Part shown: positions 44,577 to 53,234 of the stretch, in pieces
Layout: every line of letters begins with the position of its first letter
Position numbering within the stretch: position 1 is the first letter of the stretch
Source of the DNA: Candidatus Acidiferrales bacterium
Lineage (GTDB): Bacteria; Acidobacteriota; Terriglobia; Acidiferrales; UBA7541
NCBI GenBank assembly: GCA_035934015.1
Contig: DASYYH010000003.1
Location: forward strand, 248,001 to 312,000
Direction of reading: 5' to 3'
DNA: 64,000 nucleotides
Translations under genes and position numbers: made by a program
The notes under the pieces: generated by a model
Seen by the model: the letters and a program-made list of their open reading frames with translations, nothing else
Databases searched by the model: none
Told to the model about the DNA's origin: nothing

Positions 44577-45562
44577 TTGGAGAATTTTGTCTCGAGCTCG
44601 CCGACTGTAGCCAGCACAACGTGTCCAACAATCGCCAGGCTTTTTGGACTGATCTTGTCTATCGTATCTTGGGTCGTGTGCCAATACCCTTCATTCTGAT
44701 AATCAGTGAGGTCAATCAGGTCAACGGAGGGTATTTTCAAAGCCAAGAATGGGTCGTGGTCATCGTCGACGGCATCCGCTTGCGAAATAAACACGTCCTT
44801 GTACCCCAGTTTTGCAGCCGCGGACCATATCAGATCCGTGAGCCATGGCGTGGATGTGGTCTCTTTGGAAATATGCAGCCCTCTCTGTCCCACCATATCC
44901 ACCAAGATGACAGCCTTGACGTCTTTCACCTCTCCCGTCAGCTCAAGATTGGCCGCCATTTGACGACTTCCATATGTGTGGTCGTCATCGCCCCAATCCG
45001 GATTCACTGCCTCTTCGCCATCGAGGAAAGCCATCCAAATCGCAACCTGCTGTTTTTTGCCACACAAGAGATGCGCCGCTTCAAGCATCAATCCCGTTGA
45101 CGAACCGCCATCATCCGCGCCGACAAAGTCTTGTAAGCGTTTCGTGTCGTAATGCGTGAGGAGCAGGATTATGCCTTTCCCTTCGCCCGGGACCTTGGCA
45201 AAAATGTTTTTCATCGCGATTGTCCCGACCGGCGTCTGCGCATGAAAAGGATCGTCGGAGACATCGCAGCCATCTGACTTCAGCTGCTTTTCGATGTAAT
45301 TCTGCGTCAACTGAATCGCAGCAGATCCCGAAGGACGCGGCCCGAAGCTGACGAGCTTCGCCGTATACTCATAAGCCTTCTGGCCATCGAAACCTCCCGT
45401 CTGTTGCGCGGGCGGCGCCTGATCGTTTGCGTCAATTACAGGCGCGGCGACGGCGGAAGCACTGGATGACATTGCGCTAGTTTTGTTCCCACTACCGCCG
45501 CATCCGGCAGTACAGGCCAGCGCCAGAATTGTCATCATACAGAGTCGAATCCTACTGCGCAT
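44573..45562 (-). CDS. M28-family lipoprotein, glutaminyl-cyclase-like
   Basis: 329 aa from ATG 45562, one base after the tatC stop. A lipoprotein-type signal (MMTILALACTAGCGG) is followed by a Ser/Ala-rich linker. The single-zinc M28 ligand set is visible: LLTHYDT, VGADDGGSSTG, MAFLDGEEA, AVILVDMVG, and the C-terminal GYWHTTQDTIDKIS. The WHT-x-x-D ending and YTAKLVSFGPRPSGSA opening resemble glutaminyl-peptide cyclotransferases. Such enzymes turn N-terminal Gln into pyroglutamate on exported proteins; a plain aminopeptidase is the other option. Likely anchored to a membrane on the periplasmic side. Overlaps aroB by the GTGA motif. Confidence 0.82.
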   Translation of the reverse strand: MRSRIRLCMMTILALACTAGCGGSGNKTSAMSSSASAVAAPVIDANDQAPPAQQTGGFDGQKAYEYTAKLVSFGPRPSGSAAIQLTQNYIEKQLKSDGCDVSDDPFHAQTPVGTIAMKNIFAKVPGEGKGIILLLTHYDTKRLQDFVGADDGGSSTGLMLEAAHLLCGKKQQVAIWMAFLDGEEAVNPDWGDDDHTYGSRQMAANLELTGEVKDVKAVILVDMVGQRGLHISKETTSTPWLTDLIWSAAAKLGYKDVFISQADAVDDDHDPFLALKIPSVDLIDLTDYQNEGYWHTTQDTIDKISPKSLAIVGHVVLATVGELETKFSK

Positions 45563-45563
45563 A

Positions 45564-46385
45564 TCAGCTCACTCCCTGACGCACCAGGTCGCGTTGACGC
45601 TTCCTGCGAAACACCATATAGGAAACCCCGATGCCAACAAAATACAAACCAATCATCGGCGTCATGAAAATGAGCATCGTCGTCATATCAGGAGTCGGCG
45701 TAACAAAGGCAGCGATAATCGTGATGATCAGAATAGCGTAACGGAAGTTCCTCCAGAGCCATTGTGGCGTCACAATGCCAAAAATGGAAAGCACAAAAAT
45801 GAGCACGGGGAGCTCAAAAATTGCACCCAAGCCGACCATAACAATCAAGATCAAGTCAAAATATTCGCTGATGCTGATTAATGGCTGAAACGGACCTTGG
45901 GGCCCCTGAAATGTGATCAGGAATTTGAGGACAAACGGCAGCACGATGAAATACGCAAAAGCCACGCCGCAAAGAAACAGAAAGACCGACGAAAAAATAA
46001 ACGAAAGGACGGCCTTGCGTTCATGCTTGTATAACCCCGGCGCAATAAAAAGCCATATCTGATGGAGCACCACCGGCAGCGCAAGGATAAGGCCAAGATA
46101 AAAACCCACCTTGATCAAAAGATTCACATACTCGGCAGGACCCGTGAAAATCAGCTTGTCAGGAAAGTGAGCTTGCTGCAGTGCAACAACCATCGGCTTT
46201 GCAACATAGTTGATCACCCATTTCGCAACCGAAAAACCAATCACGAAGCCGATGCCGATCGCGATGGCGGAGTTAAGCAGGCGCTTACGGAGGTCTGTCA
46301 GATGCTCAAAGAGAGACATCCGCTCAGAGTCTTCATTGCTGGACTGGCCGGGTTGCGCGGCTCCCGGCTGGCTAGGAGTCGCCAT
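45564..46385 (-). CDS. tatC: Twin-arginine translocase subunit TatC
   Basis: 273 aa; the start lies inside the tatA gene (14-bp overlap). Six membrane helices. Conserved pieces: MSLFEHLTDLRKRLLNSAIA at the N-terminal side, the FTGPAEYVNLLIKVGFYLGL loop, PALYKHERK-like APGLYKHERKAVL, and FALPFVLKFL-like IVLPFVLKFLI. TatC binds the twin-arginine signal peptide in the inner membrane. A likely substrate in this window is the DUF1501 protein. Co-transcribed with tatA. Confidence 0.96.
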   Translation of the reverse strand: MATPSQPGAAQPGQSSNEDSERMSLFEHLTDLRKRLLNSAIAIGIGFVIGFSVAKWVINYVAKPMVVALQQAHFPDKLIFTGPAEYVNLLIKVGFYLGLILALPVVLHQIWLFIAPGLYKHERKAVLSFIFSSVFLFLCGVAFAYFIVLPFVLKFLITFQGPQGPFQPLISISEYFDLILIVMVGLGAIFELPVLIFVLSIFGIVTPQWLWRNFRYAILIITIIAAFVTPTPDMTTMLIFMTPMIGLYFVGIGVSYMVFRRKRQRDLVRQGVS

Positions 46386-46770
46386 GGTCCGCCTTATGGA
46401 TCATCGCCTCGTTATTCGATTGGTCTGGTGAACTGGAAGTCTGGGAGGTTTGCTCATGCGCAGATTCCTGTGCCGGCGGAAGAATTTTGTTTTCAACGAG
46501 GGGTTCGGCTGGCGATTCGGGCAAGGCAGGAGATGCTTGTTGAACCGCAGCGGATGAGGCGGCGGTCTGCTGTTTCTTGGTCTCAGACACGCGGGCTTCA
46601 CGCTCAAGCTCTCTCATGTGCTCTTCGAAGCCGGCGCGAAGGTCTCCCGTCGCTCGCTTAAACTCGGCCATCACCTTGCCAAAATTGCGCGCTAGTTCGG
46701 GCAGTTTTTCCGGGCCGAATACGATCAGAGCGACGATAAAAATGACTATAAGATGGGGTAGGCTCAACAT
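46372..46770 (-). CDS. tatA: Sec-independent translocase subunit TatA/TatB
   Basis: 132 aa from ATG 46770; the longer reading frame upstream covers the promoter and is not coding. One N-terminal helix (LPHLIVIFIVALIVFGPEKL) with the FGPEKLPELAR hinge, an amphipathic helix (NFGKVMAEFKRATGDLRAGF) and a long charged, Gln/Ser-rich tail. The Glu-Pro at the hinge and long tail do not decide between TatA and TatB. It is the only such gene here, so it may serve both roles. No good Shine-Dalgarno is seen. First gene of the tat-M28-aroB-ubiE run. Confidence 0.92.
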   Translation of the reverse strand: MLSLPHLIVIFIVALIVFGPEKLPELARNFGKVMAEFKRATGDLRAGFEEHMRELEREARVSETKKQQTAASSAAVQQASPALPESPAEPLVENKILPPAQESAHEQTSQTSSSPDQSNNEAMIHKADHGDS

Positions 46771-46797
46771 TTTTTGTGCGCAAAACCCTTCTTTTGC

Positions 46798-46826
46798 ATC
46801 ATAGAAGAGGCTGCCGGGTGTGTCAA
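46798..46826 (-). promoter_or_regulatory. Near-consensus sigma-70 promoter for tatA operon
   Basis: On the minus strand TTGACA (perfect -35, 46826-46821), 17-bp spacer, TATGAT (46803-46798, five of six). The start would be near 46791, giving a ~20-nt leader before the tatA ATG at 46770. This is the best promoter in the window. Confidence 0.8.
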
Positions 46827-46842
46827 ACCGCCCGGAAATGTA

Positions 46843-46851
46843 TGCTATACT
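46843..46851 (+). promoter_or_regulatory. Extended -10 promoter for the ctpA-like gene
   Basis: TGCTATACT is an extended -10 element (TGn plus TATACT). No good -35 is needed in this class. It lies 17 bp beyond the tat -35 on the opposite strand, so the two promoters are back to back and may share a regulator. The ctpA-like start is 38 bp downstream. Confidence 0.55.
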
Positions 46852-46888
46852 TCGCTGTGCCCCGATGGGGGCGTGAAACGAGGCTCGG

Positions 46889-48508
46889 ATGCATTCATCA
46901 AAACGCGGCGGCATTCTGCTGGCCACCATCCTAATTATCGCCGCGATTTTGGGCGGATTATGCGGGCCTCCTCTCAAGGCCACTGCTGCTGATGCTAACG
47001 ACCTGCAGGATTCCGTCGAGTCTTTCGCCCGAGTGGTTTCCATCGTTCAGCAGAACTATGCCGAACCTGTTGACACAGATACTCTTGTATTCGACGGTGC
47101 AATTCCCGGCATGTTGCATGTCCTCGATCCGCACTCCTACTTTTTCGACCCGAAAGCCTGGGCTCTCCAGATGGAAGTTCAGCGCGGCAATTATTATGGC
47201 GTGGGCATGCGTGTATTCCAGAACGCTTTGAATCAAACCGAAGTCCTTTCCCCTTTTCCTGGTTCTCCGGCAGACAGGGCAGGAATCAAGGCCGGAGACA
47301 TTATTCAGGAAGTGGATGGTAAGGATTGCTCTGAGCTCAACACTACTCAGGTTGCCGACCTACTCAAGGGACCCAAAGGAACCGTGGTCACCATCGCACT
47401 GAACCGTGAGGGATATTCCAAGCCCATTGCTGTAAATGTGATGCGCGATGAAATTCCGCAATCCGCAGTTCAGTACTCGGCGCTGCTGAGGCCTGGCATC
47501 GGCTATGCTCATGTTACCGGATTCAGCTCTGAAACAACCGACTCCGATCTCGCGGCGGCGATGAAGAAACTCGACTACTCGCATCTGGATGGCTTCATTT
47601 TGGACCTCCGAGACAACCCCGGAGGCCTGTTGATGCAAGCTATCGGAATGGCGGACATGTTCCTGTCGAAGGACCAGCTTGTGGTCTCGCAAAAGGGCCG
47701 TGCGTCACCTGAGCGTCGCTACTATGCACTGCGCGGGAACGACGGGCGCGAGATCCCGGTCGTTGTGCTTATCAATGGCGGGAGCGCTTCGGCGTCTGAA
47801 ATTGTTGCCGGATCATTGCAGGATCACGACCGCGCCCTGATTGCCGGCGAGCGCAGTTTCGGTAAAGGCCTTGTGCAGACGCAGATGCCTTTGGCTGACG
47901 GAACTGCCCTCCTGCTGACAACCGCGCGTTATTACACGCCGACGGGGCGGCTGATACAGCGTGACTACAAGAACGTCACTCTTTATGATTACGAATTCAA
48001 CCGTCAGCCAAATAAGGAACCCGAAGTCAAGCTGACGGACAGCGGCCGCAAAGTTTACGGTGGCGGCGGGATTACACCAGACGTAGCGGATCCCGCGCCA
48101 ATGTACAACCCCTTCCAGACGCTTTTGCTGGCTCGCGGTGTGTTTTTTCCCACGAATGAGGGCGTTGGAAACTTCACACGCTACTTCATGGGGACTCGCC
48201 CTACAGTCACCAAGGATTTCACGGTCGACGACGCGGTCGTGAAGCAGTTCTATGGCTATCTCGATCAGCAGCACATCAGCTACACACCCGACGAGGTTAA
48301 AGCCAACGAGGATTGGATCCGACTTCACATCCAGCGCGAAGCCTTGACGTACGCGCTTGGTTTACCAGCGGGCTTCAAGGTTTCCGTTGATAACGATCCG
48401 CAGATCGAGAAGGCGATCGAGCTAATCCCTCAGGCGAAGGCGCTTTACGACAATGCGAAAAAAATTGTCGCTGAACGCCAAGCTTCGGAACTCGGCCAGC
48501 CGCAATAA
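46889..48508 (+). CDS. S41 C-terminal processing peptidase (CtpA-like)
   Basis: 539 aa with a signal peptide or anchor (ILLATILIIAAILGGLCG). Order: N-terminal helical domain (VVSIVQQNYAEPVDTDTLV), PDZ domain (about residues 105-185; GVGMRVF, SPADRAGIKAGDIIQEVDGK), then the tail-protease core: DGFILDLRDNPGGLL, Ser301 in GGSASASEIVAGSL and Lys326 in GERSFGKGLVQ, the Ser-Lys dyad 25 residues apart. A C-terminal ~170-residue domain follows. It trims exported proteins at the C-terminus in the periplasm. Divergent from tatA and convergent with the S9 peptidase gene. Confidence 0.93.
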   Translation: MHSSKRGGILLATILIIAAILGGLCGPPLKATAADANDLQDSVESFARVVSIVQQNYAEPVDTDTLVFDGAIPGMLHVLDPHSYFFDPKAWALQMEVQRGNYYGVGMRVFQNALNQTEVLSPFPGSPADRAGIKAGDIIQEVDGKDCSELNTTQVADLLKGPKGTVVTIALNREGYSKPIAVNVMRDEIPQSAVQYSALLRPGIGYAHVTGFSSETTDSDLAAAMKKLDYSHLDGFILDLRDNPGGLLMQAIGMADMFLSKDQLVVSQKGRASPERRYYALRGNDGREIPVVVLINGGSASASEIVAGSLQDHDRALIAGERSFGKGLVQTQMPLADGTALLLTTARYYTPTGRLIQRDYKNVTLYDYEFNRQPNKEPEVKLTDSGRKVYGGGGITPDVADPAPMYNPFQTLLLARGVFFPTNEGVGNFTRYFMGTRPTVTKDFTVDDAVVKQFYGYLDQQHISYTPDEVKANEDWIRLHIQREALTYALGLPAGFKVSVDNDPQIEKAIELIPQAKALYDNAKKIVAERQASELGQPQ

Positions 48509-48565
48509 ACCGAACGCGCCTGCTGGTCCTCATTACCAGATCTGTACGAGATCTCTTCCTGAGAC

Positions 48566-50737
48566 TTACTCGCTCGGCGGAATAGTCTCGCCCTTCACAA
48601 GCACGCGCTCGAAGAAATCCGCAGTCGCGGCATACGCTTTCATCCACGTCTTCCACATCAGAAAACCGTGAATCTCGTCAGGAAACACAATCTGTTCAAA
48701 GGGAACGTGATCGCCACGCAGCCGCTGCACAAGGTCCACCATTTGATCGAACGGCACATTGCGGTCGTCGTCTCCCTGAATCAGTAATACTGGAGATTTC
48801 CATGTGTCGATTGACGCGTCCGGCGAAGAACTGAAGGCTAGCTTCACCGCTTGGGCCAGGTCGGGCGCACCTTGCGCTTCACCACCCTCATAACGCGTCC
48901 ACCGCGAGAGAAAAACGGACCAGTCGTGGACACCGTGCATGTCCACGCCGGCCTTGAAAATGTCGGAATTCCTCGCCAAACCCATAGCGGTCAGAAATCC
49001 TCCGTACGAACCGCCCCAAAGACCGATCTTGTTGGGATTCACGTAGGACAGTCCTTGCAGATACTTACCCGCGGCTACAATGTCCTTATACTCGGAAGCG
49101 CCTCTCCAGCCGCCATCCACCGGCTCGCGAAACGCGCGGCCATACATGATCCCGGTTCGGTAGTTCACGGACAGCACGACAAATCCCTTGCTCACGAGAT
49201 ACTGATTTTCCGCGTAGGCGTAGTGGTAGTAGTCCATATAATGGAAACCCAGCATCATCTGACGCATAGACCCGCCGTGCATGTATACAAGCGCTGCAGC
49301 ATGCTCTAATCTCCCTCGCGGCACAAAGAGCTGGCCATGAATCTCAAGCCCATCCAAGCTCTTAAAAATGACCTGCTTCGGAGTCACGAGTTGAGCGGAC
49401 GGAAAGTCACTGGGCAACTCCTCGCGTGCAATCATTTCGCGGCCGCTCGACGTGATTCGATAAGGCATCGCCGGAGTAGTGGCGCTGGAGCCAAGACACA
49501 GAACATACTTGCCGTCGCCGGTTTCGACAGGAAACCACTCGATTGTGTCGCCTTTGGTTAATGCTTCGGGCGGTGTGCCGCCAGCGATGCTTACGCGCCA
49601 GATGTGTCTGCGATCCACGTCGTTCTGGTTGGACTCGTAATAAAGCGTTTTGCCGTCAAAGCTCAGCGTGACGCCCTTCGCGTCGAAATCGCCCGGTGTT
49701 AACAACACGACGTCTCCACCGTCAGCCGAAACCGAATAGAGATGATTCCGGCCGTCTTTTTCCGAGGAAAAAGTGATTCGATTTTCTGCGGCAAAATGAA
49801 ATGAATCGGCTTCCGTGAGACGAGGGATGGAGTCGTCCATAGTATTGCCGCTACGCCAGACCAGGTGGGCTTCCCCGCTAACTGGATTCCCAACCCAAAT
49901 TGACCACGGCTGCGGACGCAAAGGAATGATTGGAAGGCCGCGCTCGGCACCGTTTGTCTTTACATAAGCGATACTCTTGCCGTCCGGAGACCAGCGGGGC
50001 AAGCCATCGCGATCTACCGTCGGATGCAGGTAGTGGATCGAGTCTTTTCCAAAGTTGTAGACGGCAATTAAACTGTGACCTCCGCGATTGCTCGTGAATG
50101 CGATCTCTTTACCGTCCGGAGACCATCGAGGATCGGAGTTGTCTCCTCGCACGTAACAGAGCTGATGGGCCTGGACAGCACCAGACACGGGAGCAATCCA
50201 GAGAGCGTCACGCGCAGCCCATACAGCGAATTGTCCATCGGGAGATAGCTCAATGTCTTCGCAGCCTTCATGTCCGCACTCCAAGGTGCCCAGCAGGCGC
50301 GGTTGACCACTCGCAACGCCAACGGCCCACACCTGCTGCTCGGGTTTCTGCACATCGCTCGTCGGATCGGCCACTTCATTGACGGAATTTGTTTCGCTGC
50401 CGCGCGCATACACGACTGCTTTTCCGTCCGGGGTTAGGCGAACGCTCGCGATGGCCTGGCCATCGTCTTCCGAATAATGAGTCACTTCGCGAGCGGCAAA
50501 ATCCGGCGCATCGGCGACCCAGATATTTCGAACTCCCTTGATGTCGAAAGTCCAAGCAACGCGGTCTGACCCGCCGGAAGAAGCAATGTTGTCCGGAAAG
50601 GCGAAACTCATGACTTGTTCGAGCGTAAAACCATTCGGGGCCGCATATAGCGCATCCGCCAAAGCAAATAAACACACCGCCGCAACGATCAGCGCAACTT
50701 GCAGACTCCGAACATTCAGATATCGACGAAATTGCAT
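48566..50737 (-). CDS. S9-family prolyl oligopeptidase/acylaminoacyl peptidase, exported
   Basis: 723 aa from ATG 50737, with CAGGAG at good spacing; an ATG 33 bp upstream lacks one. Signal peptide (LQVALIVAAVCLFALADALYA). N-terminal beta-propeller made of repeated RWSPDGKEIAFTSNRGG and LPRWSPDGKSIAYVK type blades. The C-terminal alpha/beta-hydrolase has the nucleophile elbow GLWGGSYGGFLTAMGL, an acid in QGDDDRNVPF and the His in FPDEIHGFL. It cleaves oligopeptides at small or Pro-type sites, outside the cytoplasm. It is alone between convergent ctpA and the EVE gene 87 bp downstream. Typical of protein-scavenging Acidobacteriota. Confidence 0.92.
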   Translation of the reverse strand: MQFRRYLNVRSLQVALIVAAVCLFALADALYAAPNGFTLEQVMSFAFPDNIASSGGSDRVAWTFDIKGVRNIWVADAPDFAAREVTHYSEDDGQAIASVRLTPDGKAVVYARGSETNSVNEVADPTSDVQKPEQQVWAVGVASGQPRLLGTLECGHEGCEDIELSPDGQFAVWAARDALWIAPVSGAVQAHQLCYVRGDNSDPRWSPDGKEIAFTSNRGGHSLIAVYNFGKDSIHYLHPTVDRDGLPRWSPDGKSIAYVKTNGAERGLPIIPLRPQPWSIWVGNPVSGEAHLVWRSGNTMDDSIPRLTEADSFHFAAENRITFSSEKDGRNHLYSVSADGGDVVLLTPGDFDAKGVTLSFDGKTLYYESNQNDVDRRHIWRVSIAGGTPPEALTKGDTIEWFPVETGDGKYVLCLGSSATTPAMPYRITSSGREMIAREELPSDFPSAQLVTPKQVIFKSLDGLEIHGQLFVPRGRLEHAAALVYMHGGSMRQMMLGFHYMDYYHYAYAENQYLVSKGFVVLSVNYRTGIMYGRAFREPVDGGWRGASEYKDIVAAGKYLQGLSYVNPNKIGLWGGSYGGFLTAMGLARNSDIFKAGVDMHGVHDWSVFLSRWTRYEGGEAQGAPDLAQAVKLAFSSSPDASIDTWKSPVLLIQGDDDRNVPFDQMVDLVQRLRGDHVPFEQIVFPDEIHGFLMWKTWMKAYAATADFFERVLVKGETIPPSE

Positions 50738-50824
50738 CTGGCGCTCCTGAATGAGATTTTGCGCGTGCATAATACGCCGACAGGGTCGGAAAGAAAAGGA
50801 GAGTATCCCGTGGCAGCGATACTT

Positions 50825-51202
50825 TTAGCGGCTCGTCAGAAACTTATATTGCGCAGCCGTCAATGGAACAACGCTCAGCCTGGCCTGGCGAACTAGAGGC
50901 GACACTGCGAAAAGCTTTTTGCCTTTGATCTCCGCAAGCGTCGTCGCGTCCAAAGACTCACCTGCCCTAATTTTCACGTGAGGATCTTTTGGATTGTTTG
51001 CCTCAACCGAAATTACGATGGCAGTCCCGACGGAACTCTTTCGATCTCCCGTTTCATAAATCACCAAACGGTCGCCGGGCTTCATCTCTCTGAGATTCTT
51101 TACTGCGGCTGGATTCGAGACGCCATTCCAAATTGTGATCTTGTCACGCTGTAAATCCGCGAACGAATATTCGGAAGGTTCTGTCTTAAGCAGGTAATCC
51201 AT
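50825..51202 (-). CDS. EVE-domain protein
   Basis: 125 aa from ATG 51202 (GGAG upstream; a TTG two codons earlier is the alternative). The domain is recognised by YLLKTEPSEYSFADL at the start, WNGVSNPAAVKNLREMKPGD, VIYETGDRKSSVGTAIV and the aromatic-lined SPLVRQARLSVVPLT end. EVE/PUA-like folds bind modified bases in RNA or DNA; some act in modified-DNA restriction, but a stand-alone copy such as this (thymocyte nuclear protein 1 type) has no assigned bacterial role. No restriction gene is nearby. It is followed by the S9 peptidase gene. Confidence 0.9.
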   Translation of the reverse strand: MDYLLKTEPSEYSFADLQRDKITIWNGVSNPAAVKNLREMKPGDRLVIYETGDRKSSVGTAIVISVEANNPKDPHVKIRAGESLDATTLAEIKGKKLFAVSPLVRQARLSVVPLTAAQYKFLTSR

Positions 51203-51287
51203 ATCCAATCTCCATCGGAGGGCTTGGCGACTCCCTCACAGTCATTAGAGCGTTGTCCATAATACACAGACCGCGCGGCCCGCAGAA

Positions 51288-53018
51288 CTACTGCTCATCT
51301 TGAGGCTCGAAGGGTACAGGTTCTTGCAGCACGCGATAGCGACCGTTCCCTTCCCGCCCGAGAGTTGGCGCGTAAAGCCCCAGTAGTTTTCGTGTCCACC
51401 AATCTCCCGTCTCACGCTTCGTCGCCATATCCGTGAACCAATATTGCCAGATGACGCAGCGAATGACCTGCGGCGGCCCGTTGGGAAATGGATTGCGCGC
51501 AAAGAGCGAAAGCACTTCGGGACTTCCGTCAAGCAGTGATTCCTCCGTGTACACCACAAAATGGTATTGGCGCCAAGTACCCAAGGATGCGAACCACAAA
51601 TTCCAATCAAATCGTGGCTGATACGGCGCGTAAATCCCCGGCGGTCTAGTCACGTCTTGGGGCTTATACTGAAACGGATAGGCAGTCCATGTCGCGCCGC
51701 CGTCGTTCGAGCCTTGAAACTCGATTTCATAACGTGCCCTGGTCATTACTTCGAAGAGCCCATACTGATTGGCAATCCGGAATGGTTCCAAAGCTTCCAC
51801 CGGCCATTCCGGAAGATGCAGATTTTGCAGGGGCATCCAAACCAGTTGCGCCGTCGTCGCATAAAACAGCCAAGCGAAGCAAATTCCTGCCGACGTCATC
51901 CAAACTGGCTTAAAGATGCGTCCACCTCGCAAACGCCATGCCACAAGCCGGGTTCTCATATTTTCGAAAGTCGTCTTTCGAAGCAAAATCGATCCTGACG
52001 TTTTTTCATCGGAGATCACTGCGGCGGGCGCGAAATCCTTAGTTCCCGCCGTATCTTGGCGTCCGCCTGCGGTCAATCTCGCCACGGCAGCACGATACCG
52101 AGGGAACCACTTCACCGAAATTATTCGCAAAAGAAATTTGTCGTCGAGCAGCAAGAAACCGAGCGAAAGCACAAGATAATTCAAAAACGCGTAATTTGCC
52201 GTGAGTATCACGCCAATCTCCCACAGCGTCACGATGAAGAAGCAAATCAGCCGGAATCGCCGCGGCAGGAAAACCAACAGAACCATTCCCATCTCCATTA
52301 CGAGCGTGGCGAGCGCTGCAAGCCAGTGAAACCAATGCGGGGCATGCTGCACATACCAGCCAATCCATGTGGGCAGAGGGCCATTCTGGTAATACTCGTA
52401 CATTGCGGTCAGATGGCGCCATTCGGGATCGCCGCCGAGCATTTTCCCGATGCCGGACTCGAAATAAATGCGGAACCACTCCCACAGGAGCAAACCCAGA
52501 CATGCTCGCGCTGGCGCCGAAGACTCACCCCAGCGTGGCAGCCAACCTCTGGGCGCGAAGAAAAGGCAGAGAAATCCCGCTTCGAGCAACATCCCGTCAG
52601 ACTGGTAGCTTGAAAAATCCTGCAGCACACCAATGAAGGAAAGAAAACAAACAAAGCAAATCCCAGCGGAAAGTTGCGGCCAAACATTTAATATGAGGGC
52701 AATGGCAGCAATCAGCCCAATCCAACAAACGATCATCAGCGCACGGTCCGTCGAGCTAAACCAAAACACGGACGGCGCATACCACAACCTCGCGACGCCC
52801 GAAACGGAATGACGAATGGCGTCCAGGTAATTGTTGGCCGGCAAAATGCCATTCGGCCCAACCAAACCCTTGACCTGATATGCCAGGGAATAGAATGCGG
52901 AAAAATAAATTACGCCCAGCGCACGGAGAAAAATCCAGCGCGGGCCCAAATGGCCAGGAGTTTTCCCCGACTCCGGCCCCAAAAGCCAGTTAAAAAAATC
53001 GACAATACGACCGCCCAC
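51288..53018 (-). CDS. Lipase-maturation-factor-family membrane protein
   Basis: 576 aa from a GTG at 53018. Several membrane helices in the first half (WIFLRALGVIYFSAFYSLAY; LMIVCWIGLIAAIALILNVW; ALATLVMEMGMVLLVFLPRRFR; LICFFIVTLWEIGVILTANY). The conserved family region includes LLWEWFRIYFESGIGKMLGGDPEWRHLTAMYEYY (in parts: WEWFRIYFESGIGKM, GDPEWRHLTAM, YYQNGPLPTW). The C-terminal domain has RYEIEFQGSNDGGATWTAY and WNLWFASLGT. Animal LMF1 helps fold lipases in the ER; the bacterial role is unknown. A TATAAT at 53025-53030 ends six bases before the start codon, so the mRNA may be leaderless. Confidence 0.87.
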   Translation of the reverse strand: MGGRIVDFFNWLLGPESGKTPGHLGPRWIFLRALGVIYFSAFYSLAYQVKGLVGPNGILPANNYLDAIRHSVSGVARLWYAPSVFWFSSTDRALMIVCWIGLIAAIALILNVWPQLSAGICFVCFLSFIGVLQDFSSYQSDGMLLEAGFLCLFFAPRGWLPRWGESSAPARACLGLLLWEWFRIYFESGIGKMLGGDPEWRHLTAMYEYYQNGPLPTWIGWYVQHAPHWFHWLAALATLVMEMGMVLLVFLPRRFRLICFFIVTLWEIGVILTANYAFLNYLVLSLGFLLLDDKFLLRIISVKWFPRYRAAVARLTAGGRQDTAGTKDFAPAAVISDEKTSGSILLRKTTFENMRTRLVAWRLRGGRIFKPVWMTSAGICFAWLFYATTAQLVWMPLQNLHLPEWPVEALEPFRIANQYGLFEVMTRARYEIEFQGSNDGGATWTAYPFQYKPQDVTRPPGIYAPYQPRFDWNLWFASLGTWRQYHFVVYTEESLLDGSPEVLSLFARNPFPNGPPQVIRCVIWQYWFTDMATKRETGDWWTRKLLGLYAPTLGREGNGRYRVLQEPVPFEPQDEQ

Positions 53019-53024
53019 GCCGAC

Positions 53025-53030
53025 ATTATA
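53025..53030 (-). promoter_or_regulatory. Perfect -10 hexamer directly before the lipase-maturation-factor gene
   Basis: TATAAT on the minus strand, preceded by TG (extended form TGTATAAT without the spacer base). Transcription would begin at or within a base or two of the GTG start at 53018. No -35 seen. Confidence 0.5.
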
Positions 53031-53079
53031 CAGGCCGCTTTACATTTATGGTCGTCGTGGATTTGCCGAGCGGGAAAAT

Positions 53080-53155
53080 TGGTGGACGGCAGGGGATTCG
53101 AACCCCCGACCCCCGCGTTGCGAACGCGATGCTCTCCCAGCTGAGCTAGCCGCCC
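53080..53155 (-). tRNA. tRNA-Ala (anticodon CGC)
   Basis: 76 nt including an encoded CCA end. Acceptor stem GGGCGGC/GCCGTCC has the G3-U70 wobble that identifies alanine tRNAs. D-arm with GCTC...GAGC, anticodon loop TTCGCAA giving anticodon CGC (reads GCG), and T-loop TTCGAAT. It lies 79 bp downstream of the alanyl-tRNA editing protein gene on the same strand. Confidence 0.98.
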
Positions 53156-53234
53156 ACCGAGGCAATTTATTTTAGCAAACGGCGCATCCAGCGCCAACGT
53201 GGAAGCGGCGCGCGGTTGTCAGAAAAATGCGCCT

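Noticed and set aside
44576-44684. N-terminal extension of AroB
   Set aside because: It overlaps the M28 gene out of frame; the GTG at 44576 in a GTGA overlap gives the normal length.
50825-51202. EVE-domain gene as part of a modified-DNA defence system
   Set aside because: The protein is a lone EVE domain and no nuclease, methyltransferase or McrB-like gene is adjacent.
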